Assembly: GCA_035455745.1 (NCBI GenBank)
Contig: DATIEP010000026.1
Span: forward strand, 9,960 to 73,959
Origin: JADGGM01 sp027307005
Lineage (GTDB): Bacteria; Gemmatimonadota; Gemmatimonadetes; Gemmatimonadales; Gemmatimonadaceae
Direction: 5' to 3'
DNA length: 64,000 bases
Part shown: one piece after another, positions 8,360 to 15,512 of the stretch
Layout of the letters: each line of letters starts with the position of its first letter
Numbering within the stretch: the stretch's first letter is position 1
The notes under the pieces: generated by a model
What the model saw: the letters and a program-made list of their open reading frames with translations, nothing else
Databases searched by the model: none
Told to the model about the DNA's origin: nothing
Translations under genes and position numbers: made by a program

Positions 8360-9472
8360 ATGCAACTCCGACCGTTCCGCCTCGAGCGCTACTACGACAC
8401 GCGCGAATTCGCCGCGCCCTACATGATGTCCGCGTCCGATTGCGAAACATGGACAGTCGCCGAGCTCACGGCCCTCGACCCGAACGCAGCCGACCGCCTC
8501 CTCGCCCTCTCGCTCGGCTACACGCCTACCACCGGACATCCAGACCTTCGCGCGCAAATCGCATCGCTGTACGGACAGGTGCAGCCCGAAGAGGTCATCG
8601 TCCACGCCGGGGCGGAAGAAGCCGTGTTCACGTTCATGAACGCGGTGCTCGAGCGCGGGGACCACGTCATTGTCCACCATCCCGCCTACCAATCGCTCGC
8701 CGAGATTCCCCGCTCGTTAGGCTGCGACGTCACACCGTGGGCGACCTCGGCGGCGCGGGGCTGGGCGCTCGACCCCGATGACCTCCGCCACGCGATTCGC
8801 CCGAGCACGCGCGCCATCGTCATCAACGTTCCGCACAGTCCGACGGGCTGGCTGCCGCCGGCTGCGACGCTCGATGCAATCGTCTCCATCGCACGCGACC
8901 ACGAGATCGTGCTCTTCTCCGACGAGGTGTACCGCGGCCTCGAGTACGATGATCGCGACCGGCTGCCGACCGTCGTCGATGCATACGAGCACGGCGTGTC
9001 GTTAGGCGTAATGTCGAAGGCCTACGGTCTGGCCGGTCTCCGCATCGGCTGGTTGGCCACGCACTCCCCCGCCCTCGCGCGACGCGTCTGCCAGGTCAAG
9101 GACTACACGACCATCTGCAGCAGCGCGCCAAGCGAATACCTCGCCACCATCGCCCTCGCCCATCGCGCCGAGGTCCTGAGCCGAAACGTCGGAATCATCC
9201 GCGGCAATCTGGAGCTGCTCCGCTCCTTCCTGAATGCGCGCCTCACGCAGTTTTCGTGGGTTCCGCCGCGCGCCGGTCCGGTGGCCTTCGTGGAGCCGGC
9301 GCGCGTCACCGATGTCGAAGGATACTGCGACATGGTGCTCGAACGCGCCGGCGTGCTCCTGCTGCCCGGCACCGTGTTCGACGAGGCGAGTCGCGCCGTC
9401 CGCGTCGGCTTCGGACGACGCTCGTTCCCCAAGGCGCTCGACCGCTTCGCTGCCGTCGTCGATTCCGTCTGA
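8360..9472 (+). CDS. Class I/II PLP-dependent aminotransferase
   Basis: A 370-residue fold-type I aminotransferase. The PLP lysine is Lys220 in the SKAYGLAGLRIGW block. SDEVY (187-191) supplies the Asp that pairs with the pyridine nitrogen, and INVPHSPTG (155-163) matches the conserved Asn/Pro region. I start at the ATG at 8360; the frame is open upstream, but that part overlaps the decarboxylase and is not protein-like. Being third in the decarboxylase operon, it may convert an amino acid such as cysteate into the matching 2-oxoacid, or aminate the aldehyde produced. Two GTTAGGC heptamers lie in frame. Substrate unknown. Confidence 0.88.
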   Translation: MQLRPFRLERYYDTREFAAPYMMSASDCETWTVAELTALDPNAADRLLALSLGYTPTTGHPDLRAQIASLYGQVQPEEVIVHAGAEEAVFTFMNAVLERGDHVIVHHPAYQSLAEIPRSLGCDVTPWATSAARGWALDPDDLRHAIRPSTRAIVINVPHSPTGWLPPAATLDAIVSIARDHEIVLFSDEVYRGLEYDDRDRLPTVVDAYEHGVSLGVMSKAYGLAGLRIGWLATHSPALARRVCQVKDYTTICSSAPSEYLATIALAHRAEVLSRNVGIIRGNLELLRSFLNARLTQFSWVPPRAGPVAFVEPARVTDVEGYCDMVLERAGVLLLPGTVFDEASRAVRVGFGRRSFPKALDRFAAVVDSV

Positions 9473-9506
9473 ACCGTTAGGCGAGACGAGCTCGGGTACG
9501 GCCGGC

Positions 9507-10079
9507 CTATCGGCCGTAGAGCGCGACCAATTCCGCCTTTGCCAACGTGTGGGCGTGCAGGTTGAACCCCACGTATGCCGCTGTCGCGCTCGAAGGAATG
9601 TCGAGCTTGTCCGTATCGAGCGCGTACACCGTGAAGTGATAGTGGTGCGGCTTGTCGCCGGCCGGCGGACACGGGCCACCATACCCGGCAGTGCCGAAGT
9701 CCGTCTTGCCCTGCACCGCGCCCGCGGGCAGCAGGTGCTTCGACTCGTCGCCTGCGCCTGCCGGAAGCTTCGTCACGTTGGCGGGAATGTTGTACACCAC
9801 CCAGTGCCACCATCCACTCCCCGTCGGCGCATCCGGATCGTACACGGTGACCGCAAAACTCTTCGTCTTCGCCGGCGCCCCATGCCATTCGATCGCCGGA
9901 GAAACATTGCTGCCCGTACAGCCCATGCCCGCGAACACGTGCGTCGCCGCGATCTTCTGCCCCGCGTGCACATCGGGACTGCTAACGGAAAAGCGTTGTG
10001 CGCTCGCGGACGCGGCAAGTGTCATTGCCCCAATCCCGGTCGCGAAAACGGCGGTGGTCAGACGGCGCGGCATCGACAT
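9507..10079 (-). CDS. Secreted YbhB/YbcL-type phosphatidylethanolamine-binding (PEBP) protein
   Basis: A 190-residue PEBP-fold protein with a cleavable signal peptide (about 1-27, ending ASASAQ). The ligand-pocket signatures DPDAP and GYGGPCPP are present, as is a His-rich KPHHYHFTVYAL strand. Bacterial members bind small anionic ligands; their physiological role is poorly defined. A GGGAGAGG ribosome site precedes the start at 10079. It is convergent with the aminotransferase gene and divergent from padR. Monocistronic by layout. Confidence 0.93.
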   Translation of the reverse strand: MSMPRRLTTAVFATGIGAMTLAASASAQRFSVSSPDVHAGQKIAATHVFAGMGCTGSNVSPAIEWHGAPAKTKSFAVTVYDPDAPTGSGWWHWVVYNIPANVTKLPAGAGDESKHLLPAGAVQGKTDFGTAGYGGPCPPAGDKPHHYHFTVYALDTDKLDIPSSATAAYVGFNLHAHTLAKAELVALYGR

Positions 10080-10196
10080 GGCGACCTCTCCCGAGTGATC
10101 AAAGGTTCGACGTCAATTTAGCCGGTGTGGCAAGTCACGAACCGCCCATGCGCACGAGGCGTTCCCGCCGGCCCGCGGCGTCCCACGCCAAGGCGC

Positions 10197-10225
10197 TTGA
10201 CACGGCGGCACTTGACATAGATAGT
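10197..10225 (+). promoter_or_regulatory. Probable sigma70 promoter of the PadR-permease unit
   Basis: A perfect -35 TTGACA (10197-10202) is followed after 17 bp by GATAGT (10220-10225), a 4/6 match to the -10 box. Transcription would then start near 10232, almost on the padR start codon at 10233, making the message nearly leaderless. No Shine-Dalgarno is visible before padR, which fits. A second TTGACA (10212-10217) is too close to the start codon to serve as the -35. Confidence 0.55.
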
Positions 10226-10233
10226 CTATGTCA
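10213..10233. promoter_or_regulatory. Operator dyad overlapping the padR promoter and start
   Basis: A perfect 8-bp inverted repeat, TGACATAG and CTATGTCA, is separated by 5 bp. It contains the ACAT...ATGT half-sites typical of PadR-family operators, covers the proposed -10 box and touches the padR ATG. Binding there by PadR would block RNA polymerase, so autorepression of the padR-permease unit is the straightforward model. The dyad itself is plain in the sequence; its use by this PadR is inferred. Confidence 0.7.
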
Positions 10234-10571
10234 TGTCACCCGACGCCCGCGAGGAGATCCTCCCCGGCACGCTCGACATGCTCATCCTCAAGACGCTCGC
10301 CGCCCGGCACGAGCTCCACGGGTTCGGGATCGCCGAAGCGATCGAGACCGGATCCGGCGATGTGCTCCGCGTCGAAGAAGGGTCGCTCTACCCGGCACTC
10401 CAACGCCTGCTCATCAAGGGCTGGCTGCGCGGCGAGTGGGGCAAGACGGCCGAAAATCGCCGCGCCCGCTACTACCGCCTAACTGCAGCCGGCCGCAAGC
10501 AGCTCGAGGCCGAGGTCGCATCGTATCGACGGGTGTCGTTGGCCATCGAACGCATTCTGAGCCCCGCCTGA
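10233..10571 (+). CDS. PadR-family transcriptional regulator
   Basis: A 112-residue winged-helix regulator of the short PadR subfamily. It starts with the usual LPGTLDMLILKTLA segment, continues through EEGSLYPALQRLLIKGWL (the recognition helix region) and YYRLTAAGRKQLE (the wing), and ends in a short dimerisation helix. The permease gene begins three bases after its stop. Pairs of a short PadR and a large permease are common in Acidobacteria and Gemmatimonadota, where the regulator is thought to control the transporter. The operator dyad overlapping its own start codon points to autoregulation. The inducer is unknown. Confidence 0.95.
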   Translation: MSPDAREEILPGTLDMLILKTLAARHELHGFGIAEAIETGSGDVLRVEEGSLYPALQRLLIKGWLRGEWGKTAENRRARYYRLTAAGRKQLEAEVASYRRVSLAIERILSPA

Positions 10572-10574
10572 GCA

Positions 10575-13257
10575 ATGCACCGGCCCAACGTCCTCGAGAT
10601 GATGCGCCGCGTGCGGTACCTCGTGTTTCGCGGGCGCTACAGTGCCGATCTCGAGGAAGAGATGCGCCTGCACATCGCACTCCGCGAAGCGAAACTCGTC
10701 GAGCGCGGCGCAGCACCTGTCGATGCGCACGACACGGCACTCCGCCGCTTCGGCAACCGCACCAACCTCCGGGCACGCAGTCGAGACATCTGGGGCCTCA
10801 ACTGGCTCGACGATGCCTTCGCCGACATTCGCTTCGCGTTCCGCCGCCTTCGCGCCCGTCCAGGCTTCGCGCTCGCGACGATTCTGGTCGCCGCGCTCGG
10901 CATCGGCGCGACCACGGCTGTGTTCAGCGCCATCGACGCAGCGCTGATCCGGCCGCTGCCGTTCGCGCACCCGCACGAGTTGGTCACACTCAGGCTGATC
11001 AGTGTTCCGCTCGAACCGGCCGCCGCACCGTCGCTATCCGCCGAGACGCAGCATTACCTCTACCTGACCGACGTCGCGAAAATGCACGATCTATTCAGCG
11101 GCGTCGGCGAATACGCCTCCGGCGGCTTGAACATGGAGAATGGGCCCCGGCCGCTCCGCGTCAACGTCGGCGTCGTCACGGCGCATCTCTTTGCACTGCT
11201 CGGCGTGTCGCCCGAGCGCGGCCGCGAATTCACCGATGAAGAAGGAAAGCCGCACGGCCCGCGCGCGGTGATTCTGTCCGATGCCTTCTGGCGCGGCCCG
11301 TTAGGCGGCGACGACGTGCTCGGCACATCGATTCGGCTGAATGGAAACGCGTACACGGTCGTCGGCATCATGCCGCCGTCGTTCAGCTTCCCGAACGAGA
11401 GCCAATTGTGGATTCCGCTTCCCGTGCCGATGACCATCGCCACGTTCGCGCCGTTCCGAGGCTATGTGCCGTCCGTCGCGTTCGCCCGCCTGGCCCCCGG
11501 CGGTGTCCATCGACGAGGCAAACGGACAGCTGCTGAGCCGCTGGCGCCAGGTCTTGCACCAAAACACCGGCCCGACCGCGAAGTACGACGAGCGAACGCT
11601 CCGCGAGCTCGCGGCCGGGCACGCCGTTAGGCCGTTGCAGCGTTCGCTCGTCGGCGATGCGCGCCGCGCCTTCGTCATTCTATCCGGTGCAGCAATCCTG
11701 TTGCTGCTCATCGCGTGCGCCAACGTCGCGAGCATGCTGCTCTCCGACGCGGCCGCGCGCCGTCCCGAAATCGCGCTCCGCGCCGCACTCGGCGCGTCGC
11801 AGAGTCGCATGGTGAGGCAGGTCCTCGCCGAAAGCGTGATGCTGGCGTCGGCCGGCGCCGCCCTCGGACTCGCGCTCGCACCGGCCGTGCTCGGCGTCCT
11901 GCGTGCGATGATGCCGGAGCATCTCGCCGGCATCGCCCCCGCCCAACTCGACCTTCGGGCGCTCGCCTTCGCTGCCGCTCTCGCGCTCGGCACCGGTCTC
12001 GCCTTTGGCTCCTGGCCGGCCGCGATCGCTGCACGAGCGAACGCCGCGGAGATGATCAAGTCCGGCGGTCGCGGAGCAACATCGAGCTTGGGCAGCGCCC
12101 GCCGTATTCTGATGACCGCCGAGTTGGCGCTGACGGTGATGCTGCTCGTCGGATCGGGGCTCATGATTCGCAGCCTCGCGCGCGTACTCGACCAGCGCAT
12201 GGGGATGAACCCGGAGCACGTCGGCACACTCGAGCTCTCCATGCCCGATGCGCCGCGCGGCATCGAGATGGCCAAAGTGCACGCGATGCTGAGTCGACTC
12301 GCCGCGGAGCCCGACATTGCGTCGGCGGGCGTCGTAAACGATCTGCCGCTCCGCGGTCAGGGCGGCATATCGATCGCGGTCACCGCGTCCGATGCAGTCA
12401 AGACGCCTGGCGACTCGACGCCGTTCGCCAGATATCTCGTGGCTAACGGAGGTTACTTCGAGACCATGGGCATTCGTTTGCTGCGCGGCCGCCTGTTCAC
12501 CTCGGCCGACGACTCGCTGGCGCCGCCGGTCGCGGTGATCAGTGAAACGCTGGCCAGGACGCTCTGGCCGAACGCAGATCCCGTCGGGAAGACCTTCGTC
12601 GTTGGAGGATTCCAGCCTCCACGCACGGTCATCGGCGTCGTCGCCGACGTGCGCGAGCAAACGCTCGACGGAAGCGTGCTCCCGGAGATGTACTTCTCGC
12701 TCGACGGGTCCGGCGCTCCGAACCTGGCGCTCGTTGCACGAAGCACTATGCCGCCCAAGGCGTTGCTCGCACGTCTGCGCGACGCCGTGCGGGCGGCGGA
12801 TCCGAGTCAGCCCGTGTACAACGTTCGCACGATGGATGATGTGATCGCGGCCGATGTCGTGCCGCGTCGCACCAACACCACCCTGATCGCGATGTTCGGC
12901 GCGATCGCGCTCGCGCTCGCGGCGTTCGGCGTATACGCAGTGGTCTCGTACGGCGTTACGCGGCGTGCGCGCGAGTTCGGCATCCGTGCGGCAGTCGGCG
13001 CCACGGGCCGCGACATCGCCGCCCTCGTCGGACGCGAATTCGCCTGGATTCTCGCGCTCGGCTTGACGCTTGGGCTGGCCGCCGCATGGACGCTCTCACG
13101 CGTGCTCAGCGCGTTGCTGTACGAGGTGAGCGGACACGACGTCGCGACCTTCGCGCTCGCACCGGCCGTGCTGCTGCTGTCGGCGCTGGTGGCGACGCTC
13201 GGACCCGCGCGCCGCGCCATGCGAGTCGATCCGTCGGATGTCATGCGCGCGGAGTGA
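10575..13257 (+). pseudogene. MacB/FtsX-type permease (ADOP family), broken by a one-base frameshift
   Basis: Two overlapping frames together make one permease of about 893 residues. The first part, from 10575, has the N-terminal RYSADLEEEMRLH segment, a first membrane helix and a MacB-like periplasmic domain, and runs to about 11500. The second part carries on with VSIDEANGQLL, three further membrane-helix groups and two FtsX-like domains to 13257. The switch is at a run of five C at 11494-11498. Removing one C restores a continuous protein (ARLAPAVSIDEA), so this is either a recent inactivating insertion or a sequencing error. No ATPase gene is adjacent; these permeases usually rely on an unlinked MacB-like ATPase. 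Confidence 0.88.
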
Positions 13258-13305
13258 GGCGCGCGCGCCGGCGCGCGCCCCCGCTCTCCGCGTGCCGAAC
13301 GGGTG

Positions 13306-13884
13306 TTAGGCCGTACCGCGCTTGCGCGGCAGCGCCGTCGGCGGCAACCAGCCGTTCAGCCGCATATAGTTCGCCAGCTGGCTGTAATGGTCCGCCAGAT
13401 CCAACGCGTGCCCGAGCACCATGGCCACGCGGCTCTGCTTGTACGTCTTGCCCTCGTATGTCAGCGAGACCTCGTCGCCCAACTTGGAGTCCTGCAGCTG
13501 CGCCATCGCCTTTTCGCAGAAGTCGAACGACGCCTTGAGCTGCGCCACCAGCGTATCCTTGGGCCACGTCGCCTTCACCGAGTCCGGCGTGTTCTTCTCC
13601 TTGTCCGACACGTTCGACTTCATGTCCCCGAATTGGTCGCAGAACGCGTAATTGTCGTCCGCCACGTGCTGCGCGATGTAGCCGAACGACAACTGCGCCG
13701 GCGTCGGCTTATAGCTGAACTTCGACTCCGGAATCGAATCGAATGCCTGCTCGATGTTCCGGCTCTCGAACCCGATGCGCCTCGTGAACGCCGACGTGAT
13801 CGGGTTTGCCGTATTGGCCGCCTGTTGGGCGAATACGCTCGACGGCAGCGCGAGCGCGACGAGTGCAACCCACCGTGTCTTCAT
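13306..13884 (-). CDS. Secreted DinB/YfiT-like four-helix protein
   Basis: A 192-residue protein with a signal peptide (about 1-20, ending VFAQ) and a DinB-like helical bundle. His residues expected to hold the metal in this superfamily appear in IAQHVADDNY and GHALDLADHYSQL. DinB relatives include metal-dependent thiol transferases, but most are of unknown role, and secreted versions are frequent in this kind of genome. Its stop codon TAA is supplied by a GCCTAAC heptamer (13305-13311 on the opposite strand). Transcription converges with the permease. No partner gene adjoins. Confidence 0.82.
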   Translation of the reverse strand: MKTRWVALVALALPSSVFAQQAANTANPITSAFTRRIGFESRNIEQAFDSIPESKFSYKPTPAQLSFGYIAQHVADDNYAFCDQFGDMKSNVSDKEKNTPDSVKATWPKDTLVAQLKASFDFCEKAMAQLQDSKLGDEVSLTYEGKTYKQSRVAMVLGHALDLADHYSQLANYMRLNGWLPPTALPRKRGTA

Positions 13885-14033
13885 GGAGTCTCCTGGAGAT
13901 GGCTGTCGTTGGACCGATCCCCAGTGTATCGCGTCCCGGCCGGTCCGGCGAGTGCTGCGGGGTGAACGTTTACCAGTCGCGGACCGGTCTAAGACACGTA
14001 TCGGACATCCCCAGCCGGCTCAGCGGTATCGGA

Positions 14034-15509
14034 TCAACCGCGCAGCTCCACGGCGACGTTGAGCGGACCGTACAGCACATTCAGTTTCGCGCGCTGGGTA
14101 TGCCAATCACCGTACACGGCGCTCAGGAATCCCTCGGGATTCGCCGGCAGCCGAACGGTGTGCCGCCGATTGAACACCACGGTTCGCGCGTCGCCGAACA
14201 CGTCCGGAGCGAACACGTAATGAAACACGCGATGCGGATCCGCGTCCGCGTTGGTGATCGCCCACCCATCCGGCCTCGGACGCACGATGTCGATATCGAC
14301 GAAAAGACGAGGATGGCTCGGATGCACCAGCGACAGCTTGTACTCGTTGTCGATGCGTCGCGCGAAGCCGCGCCGCATCATCGCATCGCGCCACGCCGGC
14401 AGGCGCGCCGCCTCACGCTGCATGATGCCCAAGTCGATGTCGCGATCGCCGGCGATGAAGCCGCCGTCGCGGATGCAGCCGAGCAGCGATCCCCAGAGCA
14501 GCATCGGCGCGAGTCCCGCTCGCTCCGCTTCGCGCAGCGCGAGCGATAGAATGGAATCGCCGTTCACCTGCAGGTCGAGCGCTTCGGTCGTTAGGCGGCC
14601 GCGGTGCAACGCCGCGGTCCTCTGCACCGTCCGGATCGGATGCCGCCAGCCGATGCGCGCGGCTTGGGGCACCCACGCGTAGCGATGCGGTATCCGCGGC
14701 TGCGCGATGAACGACCGCAGCATGCGGAACGACGCCAGTGACGCCGCCGGCGCTGCGCCGTCGGAACGGTCGTGCGCGGCCTGGCACCGCAGATAATCCT
14801 CGAGCGTGTCGATCTCCCACCAGGGCAGGCCGGCGGCGTAGATCGGCCACAAACCGTCGCCCTCGATCAACGCATCGTAGGCCTGGAGCGGAAACCCGTG
14901 CTGTCCGCCCGCGTCGATCACTGTGCCTAACCGGTCGAAGAACGCGGCGCTGTCGGCCGCGCCGACCTTGATCAGCTGTGCGCTCTCACCCGCCGACCGC
15001 CCGGCGCTTACCTCGCGGCTGTACTCGGCCACCCAGCCATCGTCGAGGGCGACGTGGTACTCGTGCTCGGCGTGGGCGCGGTCGGCGTCGATCAGACATG
15101 CGTTAGGCCGCGGGACATCGAGCAGCCGGCGGATGAGCTCGGGATGGTACAACACATCCGCGTTCTGCATGACGAACGCATGGCCGCGCAGGTGCGCGGC
15201 GGCCAGGTGGAGCGACACGATGCTGTTCGTCGTCTCGTAGCGGTCGTTCACCACGATCCGGCACCGGCCGCCTGCATGCGCCGCGACTCGATCGGCCTCG
15301 AATCCCACCACCACCGTCACATCCTGGATTCCGGCCGCCGCCAGCGAGTCCAGGTGATGGTCCAGCAGCGTCTTGCCCCCGACAGGTAGCAGGCATTTGG
15401 GCATCTCCTCGGCGAGCGTGCCTAACCTCGTGCCGCGACCCGCAGCCAGGATCACTGCTCTCCGACACCATGACACGAAGCGCGCCTCTCTGGAGCAGAA
15501 CTCGGTCAC
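14034..15509 (-). CDS. Fused LicC-type nucleotidyltransferase and LicD-type phosphotransferase
   Basis: This 491-residue protein joins two enzymes. Residues from about 17 to 250 form a nucleotidyltransferase with the pyrophosphorylase signature AAGRGTRLG and PKCLLPVGGK. The YETTNSIVSL block is typical of LicC phosphocholine cytidylyltransferase and its relative PntC. Residues from about 310 to 491 match LicD/fukutin-type phosphotransferases: LLWGSLLGCIRDGGF, a DRDIDLG metal site, and FVDIDI. Together they could activate a phosphorylated amino alcohol or phosphonate with CTP and transfer it to a surface glycan. The start is a GTG three bases after the upstream stop. Choline versus aminoethylphosphonate cannot be settled by reading. 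No kinase, choline importer or PEP mutase is adjacent. Confidence 0.8.
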   Translation of the reverse strand: MTEFCSREARFVSWCRRAVILAAGRGTRLGTLAEEMPKCLLPVGGKTLLDHHLDSLAAAGIQDVTVVVGFEADRVAAHAGGRCRIVVNDRYETTNSIVSLHLAAAHLRGHAFVMQNADVLYHPELIRRLLDVPRPNACLIDADRAHAEHEYHVALDDGWVAEYSREVSAGRSAGESAQLIKVGAADSAAFFDRLGTVIDAGGQHGFPLQAYDALIEGDGLWPIYAAGLPWWEIDTLEDYLRCQAAHDRSDGAAPAASLASFRMLRSFIAQPRIPHRYAWVPQAARIGWRHPIRTVQRTAALHRGRLTTEALDLQVNGDSILSLALREAERAGLAPMLLWGSLLGCIRDGGFIAGDRDIDLGIMQREAARLPAWRDAMMRRGFARRIDNEYKLSLVHPSHPRLFVDIDIVRPRPDGWAITNADADPHRVFHYVFAPDVFGDARTVVFNRRHTVRLPANPEGFLSAVYGDWHTQRAKLNVLYGPLNVAVELRG

Positions 15510-15512
15510 AGT

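Noticed and set aside
13261..13278. A perfect 18-bp GC palindrome after the permease gene
   Set aside because: It has no loop and no T-tract, and alternating GC tracts are common in this DNA, so I do not call it a terminator or site.
7232..15509. A phosphonate pathway linking the decarboxylase operon to the LicC-LicD fusion
   Set aside because: The loci are 4.6 kb apart with unrelated genes between them, there is no PEP mutase, and the aminotransferase is not of the AEP transaminase class.
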